From JBJXGE01 sp046154185 (GTDB lineage Bacteria; Planctomycetota; UBA8108; UBA1146; JAJFFE01): 64,000 bases of DNA. This document shows positions 17,559 to 25,599 of the stretch, in pieces (the first letter of the stretch is position 1; each line of letters opens with the position of its first letter). The DNA lies in assembly GCA_046154185.1 (NCBI GenBank), contig JBJXGE010000058.1:1-64000 (forward strand), given 5' to 3'. The position numbers were made by a program, and so were the translations under genes. Below the pieces are notes generated by a model. That model did no database searches. It was not told the DNA's origin and worked only from the letters and a program-made list of their open reading frames with translations.

Positions 17559-18598
17559 ACCGCCACCGTTTCCACGGGCTGGCTCTTCTCGATGCTTGCC
17601 AGGACTCCCGCGCGCCGCAACATCGCACGGATCTCCGCTCGGCTCAGGCGCGCCGACCGCTCGGAGTTGAACTCGTCCGGTAACAGTTGATTCCCACCGG
17701 GCGACGAAACGGATGACGTGGACCGAACCACGTAGAGATTGTCTTGCGTCTCGAGCCTGTCAAATTCTTCTCGCGTGATGAGTTCTTCGTGGATTTTTTC
17801 GCCACGCCGAACACCACTCTCACGCACCGCGATCGCGCCCGGACTGACTCCCGTGAATTCGCAATATTCCTCAACTACGACGGCGACCAAATCGGCGACT
17901 CGCAACGCCGGCATCTTCAGGATGTAGAGTTCACCACCTTGACAGACCGACGCGGCAGTCAGCACCAAGCCGACTGCATCCTCGATGGTCATCATGAAAC
18001 GCGTCATCAGTCGCGACGTGAGTTCCACCTCGTTGCGCTCGCGGATCTGTCGCAGAAGGAGCGGCACCAACGAACCCCGGGAGCCGAGCACGTTGCCGAA
18101 TCGGACCGTGCACATCGCGAGTCTCGAGTTCCACTCTTGCGACGCGCGCACGAGATTCTCCGCAAGCAACTTCGTGGCACCCATCGTGTTCTGTGGATTC
18201 ACCGCTTTGTCGGTCGAGATCAAAACGAGACGTTTCACACCGGTGGAGCGGCAAGCTTGGATGAGATTCTGCGTGCCAACAACGTTTGTTTGCACGGCCT
18301 CGAAGGGGTTGTACTCACAGGCCGGCACGTGTTTGAGCGCCGCCGCATGGAAGACCAAATCGATATCTTCGAGAGCGCAACGCAAACGATCGGCGTCCCG
18401 TATGTCGCCGATCAAATATCGGAGATTCGGATGCGGTCCGAGGGCGACTCTGAGTTCCGCCTGTTTTGTCTCGTCGCGACTCAAGATTCGCACGACTCCT
18501 GGCTCAAACGCGAGCAGTTGCCGAACGATCTCACTGCCGATCGTGCCGGTGCCGCCCGTCACCAGAATCGCGCTATCTTTGAACTGGGATCCCCTCAC
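17555..18598 (-). CDS. UDP-GlcNAc 4,6-dehydratase-like protein (soluble CapD/PseB family)
   Basis: A 347-residue short-chain dehydrogenase-type enzyme with the Rossmann motif TGGTGTIGS, HAAALKHVPACEYNPFEAV and STDKAVNPQNTMGATK. It has the size of soluble PseB/FlaA1 and lacks the N-terminal membrane part of WbpM/CapD, but the catalytic Tyr of PseB is replaced by Met (MGATK), as in the WbpM/CapD group. The start is GTG 18598 behind AAGGA. It probably makes UDP-4-keto-6-deoxy-HexNAc for the coupled aminotransferase. Whether C5 is epimerised (pseudaminic-type) or not (bacillosamine-type) is unresolved. Confidence 0.85.
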   Translation of the reverse strand: MRGSQFKDSAILVTGGTGTIGSEIVRQLLAFEPGVVRILSRDETKQAELRVALGPHPNLRYLIGDIRDADRLRCALEDIDLVFHAAALKHVPACEYNPFEAVQTNVVGTQNLIQACRSTGVKRLVLISTDKAVNPQNTMGATKLLAENLVRASQEWNSRLAMCTVRFGNVLGSRGSLVPLLLRQIRERNEVELTSRLMTRFMMTIEDAVGLVLTAASVCQGGELYILKMPALRVADLVAVVVEEYCEFTGVSPGAIAVRESGVRRGEKIHEELITREEFDRLETQDNLYVVRSTSSVSSPGGNQLLPDEFNSERSARLSRAEIRAMLRRAGVLASIEKSQPVETVAV

Positions 18599-18823
18599 TG
18601 ATGCCGTCCTTAGCCTTGCGTCGTGCTTTCACTATCGACGTCGGCCGGCGGTCCCTGAACGGTGGAGTGCGAATAACTTGAGTGCGTGGGGCGTTCACGC
18701 AAGGATCGAATCCAGGCGCGGACAGAACGCCCCGAAGCTGGTCGGCGACAAGATGGGATACGAACGGAAAGCCGCGTATTCGCCATCGATTCCGTGGAAA
18801 CGGATTTGAATTCGTCGGTCGCT

Positions 18824-19159
18824 CTAGTCGTCCAGCGCGGACTCTTCTGAAGCGCTCACGACGTCATCACCTTCGTCCATCTGCAGTCGCTCCTTCATGA
18901 GGCGACCAGCCTTGAACTTAACGGTGACTTTCTTCGGCACTGGAATCTTCTCGCCGGTGCGCGGGTTCCGAGCTTGACGAGGCGCCTTGCTGCGCGGTTC
19001 AAAGACGCCGAAGTCTCTAAACTCCAGGCGATTACCGTTGGCAAGCTCGGTGATGATCTCGTCCAAAAAGCTCTGGATAACTTCCTTCGCTTTCTGTTGT
19101 TGAACTTCAGTCTTCTCGGCGATGAGCTGGACCAGGTCACGCTTGGTGATGGTTCGCAT
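18824..19159 (-). CDS. HU/IHF-family DNA-binding protein
   Basis: Small nucleoid protein of 111 residues that bends DNA as a dimer. The sequence starts MRTITKRDLVQLIAEKTEV and contains the DNA-binding arm motif ARNPRTGEKIPVPKK and the terminal VKFKAGRLMKERL of the family. The C-terminus has an acidic tail of about 20 residues (DEGDDVVSASEESALDD) not found in E. coli HU. A GGAAGGA ribosome site lies 6 nt before the ATG. It appears to be transcribed alone. Confidence 0.95.
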   Translation of the reverse strand: MRTITKRDLVQLIAEKTEVQQQKAKEVIQSFLDEIITELANGNRLEFRDFGVFEPRSKAPRQARNPRTGEKIPVPKKVTVKFKAGRLMKERLQMDEGDDVVSASEESALDD

Positions 19160-19339
19160 AGCCGTCCTTCCGTACTTTCAGAAATGCCACACACACCCAG
19201 GTCGTTGGCTGTTGGACTATCGACGCCAGGCTCTTAACTCTGTAGCCCACTCAGACGGAGAATCAGTTCCTCGCCGGGTCCGCGCCACGAGCGCGTCGAG
19301 GACCAACCGATTTATCGGCCCTAGGTTCCTCCATCCTTG

Positions 19340-19388
19340 AGGGTTACAGCCAAAGCAAAATATCACAGCCGCAGCTTTGGTCAACCCT
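19340..19388. repeat. Long imperfect inverted repeat upstream of the HU gene
   Basis: Arms AGGGTT-(4 nt)-CCAAAGC and GCTTTGG-(2 nt)-AACCCT pair over 13 bp around a 17-nt AT-rich loop. It lies in the 385-nt gap 19160-19544 between the HU gene and the next minus-strand gene. It could be a terminator for that gene (no T-tract) or an operator/leader structure for HU. Nothing else in the gap is recognisable. Confidence 0.45.
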
Positions 19389-19544
19389 GGAGTCGCGGCT
19401 TCTTGCTTATTCGAAAGGAGTTAGGGCGCGGACGCGACGCCGCAAAGCGTCTCCGGAGTTGACGATACAAGCTCAAGCAGCGGCGGGATTTAATCTGGGG
19501 CGGACCGCAAACACGGGCACGTCGCTCGTGAAACACGATCGGAC

Positions 19545-19841
19545 TTACACCGCGCGAACGAACGCCTCGTAGCTCTGACCGGAGTCGAGAAATGCGCCGT
19601 CCTGATCTTGGTGATCGGCCCCAGCGTAAATGATCACGCTATTGGGAAACTCATTGAGGCAACGATAAAGCGTGCTGCACTCCCGTGAACTTTTCAAAAC
19701 TCGAGCCAGTTTCACGCGTCCGCGTTCGTCGAACTTGCAACGATCGAGCAGCAGAAAATCTCTGGGGTGGCGGCGCATGATCTCTTTCACCGACAGCTCT
19801 TTGAGCACCGCTTCGCTCGCTGACGGTTCTCTCACCGACAT
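19545..19841 (-). CDS. Conserved-looking hypothetical protein
   Basis: A 98-residue soluble protein of unknown function, beginning MSVREPSASEAVLKELSVKE and ending FLDSGQSYEAFVRAV. It has a mixed alpha/beta look with segments RRHPRDFLLLDRCKFDERGR and FPNSVIIYAGADHQDQDG. There is no signal peptide or membrane segment. The frame runs on upstream to 19937; the ATG at 19841 is preferred for composition but lacks a strong ribosome site. It is on the same strand as its neighbours, 154 nt downstream of the pentapeptide gene. Confidence 0.5.
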   Translation of the reverse strand: MSVREPSASEAVLKELSVKEIMRRHPRDFLLLDRCKFDERGRVKLARVLKSSRECSTLYRCLNEFPNSVIIYAGADHQDQDGAFLDSGQSYEAFVRAV

Positions 19842-19995
19842 AGCCGCACCGCCGGAATGTTGCACTCCCACAGAAACTCCCTTCGTCGCCGAAACGCCCG
19901 GACGCCGTGGACGGAAGCACTTCACAGCCGGCGCCAATTGTCCGCATCACGGCCGAGTTTTCCAGTGCAACTCGAGTGCTGGTGTTTTCGGGGCA

Positions 19996-20715
19996 TCAAT
20001 CGATGCAAGCCGAGATTTCGATTTCATCGCCCGCACCCGCGCCGGCGGCCCGTGGGCGTCGGATCGCCGAGAGCCCGAACTGCTTCAATACGAGCGGCAA
20101 GACTTCCTGAGGATTTTCCATAAACGTCTTTGATAATGATACTTTCAGCGCCGGCTCTGGAACGGAGAGATGGTAGATCGCCCCGGTCTGCCGACTCACT
20201 TGCTGAAGAAGTTCGCTCAGTGAGCAACTCACTTTGGTGCCCGCTTCCGGCTCGTCTCGAAAGAAATCTTGTTCGCGGCTCGGCGCGAACGGGGTGAAGA
20301 CCGCGCCGCGCAAGTCCGTTTTCCAGAGTTGGACAAGCGCGAGATCGACGCCGCCAAAGCTCGCGTTCCGGAAGTCGCTCCAGCGCAAATCCGCGTTTTG
20401 GAGGTTTGCCTGGTCGAAGCAAGCTTCAAAGCCTGCGACGCGAGCGAAGATCGCGTTCGAGAGATCCGCGCGCCGAAAGCACGCATGATTCAATTCCGCC
20501 GCGGAGAAGTCGACGCCGACCGCGCGACAGCCGGAAAACTGTGCGCGGTCCAAGCGGCAACGTCGGAAGGTCAAACCGGTGAGTTCATAGCCGCGCAAGT
20601 CAACCTCGACAAGATCGGTCGGGTCGGCGCACGTTGACAGGTATTGACTCCATGCCGACGCCGGAGCACTTCCGTCAAGCACTCCGAACAACAATTCGAG
20701 AGCGACCGCACTCAC
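19996..20715 (-). CDS. Pentapeptide-repeat protein with a C-terminal STN-like domain
   Basis: A 239-residue protein. Residues about 35-140 are tandem A(D/N)LxX pentapeptides (VDLRGYELTGLTFRRCRL, ADLSNAIFA, ANLQNADLRWSDFRNASF, TDLRGAVF) that form a right-handed quadrilateral beta-helix. The C-terminal part, CSLSELLQQVSRQTGAIYHL through EVLPLVLKQFGLSAIRR, matches the pattern of the short STN domain found at the N-termini of secretins and TonB receptors. There is no signal peptide, so this STN-like unit would be cytoplasmic, which is odd. The GTG start at 20715 overlaps the 68-residue upstream gene as GTGA. Confidence 0.75.
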   Translation of the reverse strand: MSAVALELLFGVLDGSAPASAWSQYLSTCADPTDLVEVDLRGYELTGLTFRRCRLDRAQFSGCRAVGVDFSAAELNHACFRRADLSNAIFARVAGFEACFDQANLQNADLRWSDFRNASFGGVDLALVQLWKTDLRGAVFTPFAPSREQDFFRDEPEAGTKVSCSLSELLQQVSRQTGAIYHLSVPEPALKVSLSKTFMENPQEVLPLVLKQFGLSAIRRPRAAGAGAGDEIEISACID

Positions 20716-20918
20716 GAACTCAGGACTTTCTCTTTGTCTGTGTCTTTGTCCCTGTCTTTAGGCTTGTGCTTCTTGTTTTGTTCACTCTTGCGATAGCCAA
20801 GTTCGCGAACGATGCCCAGCACTTCAGTCCACGACAAGAAATGCTTGTCGTGCGACTGTTTGTAGTTTTCGACGGCCTTCACGAATTCCAACTCGTCGGA
20901 CGTCAGTGGATTGGCCAA
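20712..20918 (-). CDS. Small hypothetical protein coupled to the pentapeptide gene
   Basis: A 68-residue product: an acidic helical N-terminal half (LTSDELEFVKAVENYKQSHD, LSWTEVLGIVRELGYRK) and a highly charged Lys/Asp tail rich in KDRDKDTDKEK. The TTG start at 20918 is supported by an excellent GGAGGA site 7 nt upstream. It overlaps the pentapeptide-STN gene by 4 nt, so the two are translated together. The helical part resembles small uncharacterised proteins with a winged-helix-like look; no function can be assigned. Confidence 0.65.
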   Translation of the reverse strand: MANPLTSDELEFVKAVENYKQSHDKHFLSWTEVLGIVRELGYRKSEQNKKHKPKDRDKDTDKEKVLSS

Positions 20919-21057
20919 GAGAGAATCCTCCGAGCTAGCAGAAGTAGAAAATCAGAGTCTGCCCGTATCACACTTATTATCGATGCTCGCCGCGCCGCGA
21001 CTTTAGTCTGCGCTCGAAGGAACCCGGATCGAGGTTCGGGCTTGCTTCGCTACTCCG

Positions 21058-22380
21058 CTACCCAGCCGACTTGCGCGGTTCCGAGAGTTTTTTGATTTCG
21101 CTCGCGCGCCAGTCCGCCTCGAGGTCGCCGGACGATTTGCCATAGACACTCTTTAGCGCGGCCTCCCAACCGACGCCGCGCCCGACCTCGCGGATCACCA
21201 TATCCATCCGATACTCGCCACCGATGGCCAACAGGTGCCGCACAAAAAAATATGAATGCAAATAAAGCGCAGCGAGTTGGCGCGCCGATTCATTGCGATT
21301 GGTCCCCAAGGATCGCTCGCGGGCTTCAAGACTCACACCGGGAGATTGCTTCAGCAGGTCGGTCCACTTGGCTTCCCAATCCGCTCGCGACTCACCGTCC
21401 CAATTCTGCGCCAGTCCTTCGTCGAGCCACCGCGGCGGCAACTCGCCTCGCAAATGAAGCATCAGGTGAACTGCCTCATGCCGAATGACCTGCTCCGTCT
21501 TTAGCCCGCCGGCTTCGAGCTCGGTCGGAAATGCGATTCGAATCCGACCGTCGTAGGCGCCCGCCACTTCTTCGTGCAAACCAGTTCGTGAGTTGAACTC
21601 ACCGGGCGGATAACAAATCACAGTCTTGCCCGGCGGCACTTTGACCGCCCAACGGCGCGCGAGGTCCTCAGTGACGTTCGTCAAAGTATGAAGCAGCGCG
21701 ACAGCGCGTTCGCGCGGCAGCTCCGGCGGATGAAACAATCGAAAATGGCCGACTTCGACTGACAGAAATTCGCGCAGGGCTCGCTGATCGAGCAGCAGTC
21801 GATGCAGGCGATCGGCGAGGTACTGATCGCCGACGAATCGCGCGAGTCCGCGCTTGCAAATGTCTATCGCGCCGTCGAGGTTATTGAGTCGCTCGAGCGT
21901 CGACGACAAAAGCCGCCAGGATTTCGCTTCAGAGTCGACGAACGCGATGGCACGTTCGAGCGCGCGGCGCGCCGCGTCGAACTCCACCAAGTGCAAATGA
22001 CACCAACCGATCGCATGAAAGGTCTCCGCGTCGCCTTGCCAATACAGCAGCGCCTGCTGCAAGGACTCGAGCGCCTTGCGGCTTCCGGTGGCACTCCCAG
22101 TAGTTGCCGCCTCCGCCAAAATCTGCGCCCCAAGCGCAGCGAAAGTCTTGCCGAGATTCGTGCGAATTTCAGTCGCGGTCGGTTCGATCGCCAGCGCCTG
22201 ACGAAAAAGCTCCTGCGCTTCGACAAACTGACCCTGCTCGAACCGCGCGATACCTTGCGCGTTGAGCTTTGCGACCCGGTCTTCACGACCATCCGCAACG
22301 CCGACGTTCCAGCCAACGAGCGCAATGGCAACAAGCAGCTGGATTCGTTGACCAGTCAACACGAACAGATTCCTGTCCAT
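21058..22380 (-). CDS. Exported TPR protein with an MA-type (gluzincin) peptidase domain
   Basis: A 440-residue protein with an N-terminal signal peptide (RIQLLVAIALVGWNVGVADG), tetratricopeptide repeats over about residues 40-210 (GIARFEQGQFVEAQELFRQA and similar), and a C-terminal metalloprotease-like domain. The zinc motif HEAVH is followed by WLDEGLAQ, whose Glu fits the third ligand of gluzincins. A periplasmic or surface peptidase is likely, but its substrate is unknown. It starts 60 nt after the parA-like gene on the same strand. Confidence 0.75.
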   Translation of the reverse strand: MDRNLFVLTGQRIQLLVAIALVGWNVGVADGREDRVAKLNAQGIARFEQGQFVEAQELFRQALAIEPTATEIRTNLGKTFAALGAQILAEAATTGSATGSRKALESLQQALLYWQGDAETFHAIGWCHLHLVEFDAARRALERAIAFVDSEAKSWRLLSSTLERLNNLDGAIDICKRGLARFVGDQYLADRLHRLLLDQRALREFLSVEVGHFRLFHPPELPRERAVALLHTLTNVTEDLARRWAVKVPPGKTVICYPPGEFNSRTGLHEEVAGAYDGRIRIAFPTELEAGGLKTEQVIRHEAVHLMLHLRGELPPRWLDEGLAQNWDGESRADWEAKWTDLLKQSPGVSLEARERSLGTNRNESARQLAALYLHSYFFVRHLLAIGGEYRMDMVIREVGRGVGWEAALKSVYGKSSGDLEADWRASEIKKLSEPRKSAG

Positions 22381-22439
22381 CGGCGTTTGCCGACGACCGA
22401 TGTTCGCGCCAAGCGATGATCGAACTCGCCTACCGCGAC

Positions 22440-23309
22440 CTACGACCGCCCCGATGCCCGCGCTGGCACGACACCCTCGGCTGGCGCCTCGTCGCCCGCT
22501 TCGCGCGCCGCGGGTTCCTGCTTCGCACCAGCCGGCGGCAGCGCTAGGCGATGCTCCAGCTCGACCGCGAGATTTGCAAACTCGACGGCGCCCTCCGAAT
22601 TCCCGGCGTATTCGAATATGGACTTTCCGAAACTCGGCGCCTCCGCGACTTTGATTCGCTTGGTGAGCAAACTCCGAGTGACTTTGCCCGGAAAGTGGCG
22701 CTCCAACTCGGCGATGACTTCACGGCCGAGATTGGTTCGCAGATCGACGAGCGTCGGGACGATGGCTCGCCACTCCAAGTCCGAGTGCAATCGTTCCCGC
22801 ACCAACTCGATGACTTTCAGGAGTTGCGCCATTCCTTGCAGCGCAAAAAACTCCGCCTGGACCGGAATCACGACATCATCGACCGCGGCTAAGGCGTTGA
22901 GAGATAAGAAACCGAGCGACGGCGGACAATCGACCAAAACCAAATCGTAGGCACGCACCTTGAGCAGAAGTCGCAAGCGGTCCCGCAGCAGCATCTCACG
23001 GCCGACCTCTTGCCCGAACTCCCACTCGGCTGCTGAAAGGTCGATGTGGGAAGGCAGCAGATCCAACCCTTCCCCCGGGATGTGAACGATCGCATCCGCG
23101 ATGTCCAGCTCGCCGCGAAACACGCGATACAGGTTGATGCGATCGAGGTCGGCCGCGGTGCCGAGGTGCAAGGTGAGATGCGCTTGCGCATCTAAGTCCA
23201 CGAGCAAAACGCGGCGTCCGTTGCGGGCCCAATAGGCGCCGCAATTCGCGACGAGCGTCGTCTTGCCAACGCCACCCTTTTGATTGATGAACGCGATCTT
23301 ACGGGTCAT
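22440..23309 (-). CDS. ParA/Soj-family ATPase without a ParB partner
   Basis: A 289-residue deviant Walker ATPase: INQKGGVGKTTLVANCGAYW at the N-terminus, LLVDLDAQAHLT (switch I) and LVDCPPSLGFLSLNA (Walker B). Such proteins position chromosomes, plasmids or large complexes on the nucleoid or membrane. The ATG at 23309 has GGAG 7 nt upstream. The C-terminal 40 residues are Ala/Glu/Pro-rich and probably disordered. No parB or parS is recognised next to it, so it is either the distant chromosomal ParA or a cargo-positioning paralogue. Confidence 0.9.
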   Translation of the reverse strand: MTRKIAFINQKGGVGKTTLVANCGAYWARNGRRVLLVDLDAQAHLTLHLGTAADLDRINLYRVFRGELDIADAIVHIPGEGLDLLPSHIDLSAAEWEFGQEVGREMLLRDRLRLLLKVRAYDLVLVDCPPSLGFLSLNALAAVDDVVIPVQAEFFALQGMAQLLKVIELVRERLHSDLEWRAIVPTLVDLRTNLGREVIAELERHFPGKVTRSLLTKRIKVAEAPSFGKSIFEYAGNSEGAVEFANLAVELEHRLALPPAGAKQEPAAREAGDEAPAEGVVPARASGRS

Positions 23310-23555
23310 ATCCGCGCTCCAGCAAACTGCGACCGCAACCAAGAAAAATCGACGGTGTGACGAGCCACGCGCCAAGCTCGGACATGGTTATACGCAATGA
23401 ACCCACCAAAGTCAGCAAGTCACGCGCCGCGCCACCGATGGAACGGGGTGCGTGGCGTTCGGCGGCGGCTTGTTCTCGGCGATCGCTTCTGCTGTGATCA
23501 GCGCCCCTACTCGGATGTCTCAGCGCATCGTTGCGTGCTAGGCGAGGAGAGGCCG

Positions 23556-24176
23556 ATGACTTCGGAAATGCACCGACTCCTGCCACTCTGCAGGGTTTCT
23601 TTTGCCATCGGCGCGCTGCGACCGGATGTCTTGGATCGCGCGCTCGACGCGTGCGCGGCGAGCGCCAACCTCGACAACTCGACGGTTATTGAGGCACTCA
23701 TTCAAAGCGTGCCATATGCGGGTTTTCCAGGCGTCATCGAGGCACTCGGTCGATGGCGCGCGCGGTCGATGACTGAACGCACCAGTCTCAACGCCCCACC
23801 CGATCCGCCAGTGACGTCGCGAACTGCCAAAGGTCACGAAATTTTCTCGCTGATTTACGGACATGTCAGCGACCGGATACTCGACGAGCTGCGCGCGCAC
23901 CACCCTTCGCTCGCGGATTGGATTCTGGATTTCGCCTATGGTCGTGTCATGGCGCGAGCGCAACTTCCGCTCCGTGAATTGGAGGCGCTCGGAGTCTCCT
24001 CCCTCATCGGCCAACGACGCGCGGCGCCGTTGCGATCGCATGTGCGGGGCGCACTCCGCACGGGTTGGGAACCGGCGGATCTAGAACTGCTGTGCGACGA
24101 CTTGGCGCGCGAATGCGGAGCCGAGCACCGCGAGGTTCTGCAGCTTGTGCGTGAAATGACGGCGAGCGAACCGTAA
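23556..24176 (+). CDS. AhpD/carboxymuconolactone decarboxylase-like protein
   Basis: A 206-residue, all-helical protein. The segment VIEALIQSVPYAGFPGVIEAL matches the helix pair of the CMD/AhpD fold (AhpD-like Gly-Phe-Pro turn), and the second half (GHEIFSLIYGHVSDRILDEL and ALRTGWEPADLELL) looks like a second copy, so it may be a tandem CMD protein. The CxxC redox motif of AhpD is absent. Start ATG 23556 has AGGAG 6 nt upstream. It is divergent from parA. Function unassigned: it may be a decarboxylase-like or purely structural member. Confidence 0.7.
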   Translation: MTSEMHRLLPLCRVSFAIGALRPDVLDRALDACAASANLDNSTVIEALIQSVPYAGFPGVIEALGRWRARSMTERTSLNAPPDPPVTSRTAKGHEIFSLIYGHVSDRILDELRAHHPSLADWILDFAYGRVMARAQLPLRELEALGVSSLIGQRRAAPLRSHVRGALRTGWEPADLELLCDDLARECGAEHREVLQLVREMTASEP

Positions 24177-24187
24177 CGCGCCCGCGA

Positions 24188-25384
24188 CTATTTGCGCCCG
24201 TCGAACGACTGAGTGAGATTGAGTCCATCGAGCGCGTGGCACGAATCGCCAAACCAGAGCTCCCAGTGACTCTTCTCACGATCCCTGAGCTTCGCCCATA
24301 GTTCTCGACGCGGATCCAGTTCAGTCTCGAGAATGCGAAACAACTCGAATACTCGCGTGCGCAACCGCGGCACAACTCGTTTCAATTCCGTCTCGCGCAA
24401 GCCGGCTTGACTTGCGCGCGCGAAAGTCGCCAGCGCATGGCCCAGCAACTTGAGCTGGAACAAGGTCGCAAAGCGCCGCGCCTGCATTGTCGAGGTCCCG
24501 CGTTCCACCGCCGCCTGATACTCACGCGCACGAAATTGATCTTCGGCATCGACTCTGCGCAAGAAAACGTCGAGCCGCCGACCAACACGCTCGCGTTCAT
24601 CGACGGTGAACCAATCGCGCCCACTCGCGACGAGCAATGCTTGCAGCGCGTGCTGGCCGCCGCAGGTGTAATAGTAAATCCCGGAGCTCTCCGGCGACTC
24701 GGACGTGGGCCGCACGAAATAGCCGGCGTCTTGCTTGAGTGCCTCTTCGACCACGCGGTCGGCGCTCTCGACAATTTCCAACAGTCCGCGTGCGAGCGTC
24801 GCGGCCGGAACTGCGTGCTCGCCGAGTGGCGAATCAGCGCGCACTTCCGGATCCCTCGCCAGCGCCTCCAGAAGCCATGCCGCGTCATCCCAGCTGTGCG
24901 GGTCCTGCGGCAATCGAAACCTCGTGACCGCCCGCCGCTTCAATTCGGCTCGCAGTTCTGGCGCCAGACTGAGTTCAGCAAGAGTCTTGTAAACCAAGTG
25001 TGCATGTTGCTCACCGAGCCGCCCGTCCGGACCGTTTCGATCCACGTACGCTCCCTCGGCATCGCGCTTGATCCACTCGCGTGCCAGGCGGTCCACGCCA
25101 CGTTCACGATTGGGGCCAAACAACTCCGCACCGGCACCCAACGCGATCATTCCGTGTGCGATCAGCCACGGACTTTCACTCGCCGACGCGCACTCGACTT
25201 CGATGCGTTGCCGCATGGCGGCTTCTAGTTGCTGGTCGCTGAGCCCTGGCTTACTAGCCGAACTCGGTGAATCATCGGTGCAGCCGGCGGCGAAGAAGAT
25301 TCCGATGGCGACGATTCCCGCGATTCGGCAAATGATCTGAGGCGAGCGAAAATGCTGAGTCGTGGCCCCGTTGACGCGCTTCAC
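24188..25384 (-). CDS. Putative lipoprotein of unknown function
   Basis: A 398-residue product with hydrophobic N-terminal segment IAGIVAIGIFFAAGC ending in a lipobox cysteine, so it should be anchored in a membrane. The mature part is nearly all helical, with segments such as SPWLIAHGMIALGAGAELFG, HSWDDAAWLLEALARDPEV and YYYTCGGQHALQALL, reminiscent of alpha/alpha-toroid proteins. I recognise no catalytic motif. The start is GTG 25384 with GGGAG about 10 nt upstream. It converges with the AhpD-like gene, 11 nt away. Confidence 0.7.
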   Translation of the reverse strand: MKRVNGATTQHFRSPQIICRIAGIVAIGIFFAAGCTDDSPSSASKPGLSDQQLEAAMRQRIEVECASASESPWLIAHGMIALGAGAELFGPNRERGVDRLAREWIKRDAEGAYVDRNGPDGRLGEQHAHLVYKTLAELSLAPELRAELKRRAVTRFRLPQDPHSWDDAAWLLEALARDPEVRADSPLGEHAVPAATLARGLLEIVESADRVVEEALKQDAGYFVRPTSESPESSGIYYYTCGGQHALQALLVASGRDWFTVDERERVGRRLDVFLRRVDAEDQFRAREYQAAVERGTSTMQARRFATLFQLKLLGHALATFARASQAGLRETELKRVVPRLRTRVFELFRILETELDPRRELWAKLRDREKSHWELWFGDSCHALDGLNLTQSFDGRK

Positions 25385-25523
25385 CGTCGCACACTCCCGT
25401 TCGGTTGGCGCGCGAACTCGCGCGCAGACGTTGGAATCAGCATCGCCTCGGTCGACCTTCGACTAGACCTTAAGCAAGGAGCCACGACCGCGAGCGGTGG
25501 TGGAGCAACCCCCTGAGGAAAAA

Positions 25524-25566
25524 TCTAGTCTCAGAACAAGCGTGTAGCGCTTGTTCGGGGACTAGA
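25524..25566. repeat. 43-nt near-perfect hairpin upstream of thiL
   Basis: TCTAGTC (25524-25530) pairs with GACTAGA (25560-25566), and GAACAAGCG (25534-25542) pairs with CGCTTGTTC (25548-25556), leaving a 3/3 internal loop and a TGTAG apical loop. That is 16 base pairs in a divergent promoter region, 34 nt before the thiL start. It has no T-tract, so a leader structure or a dyad operator is more likely than a terminator. Confidence 0.7.
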
Positions 25567-25599
25567 ATAGCCCCGCACGCGAGAAAAGGGAGACAGCCA

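Noticed and set aside
16395..18598. Full pseudaminic acid pathway
   Set aside because: Only dehydratase- and aminotransferase-like genes are present; PseH, PseG, PseI and PseF are absent and the dehydratase has the Met-type site.
25385..25599. TPP riboswitch before thiL
   Set aside because: The thi-box sequences (CUGAGA and the downstream conserved pairs) are not present in the right order; the hairpin there is a simple stem.
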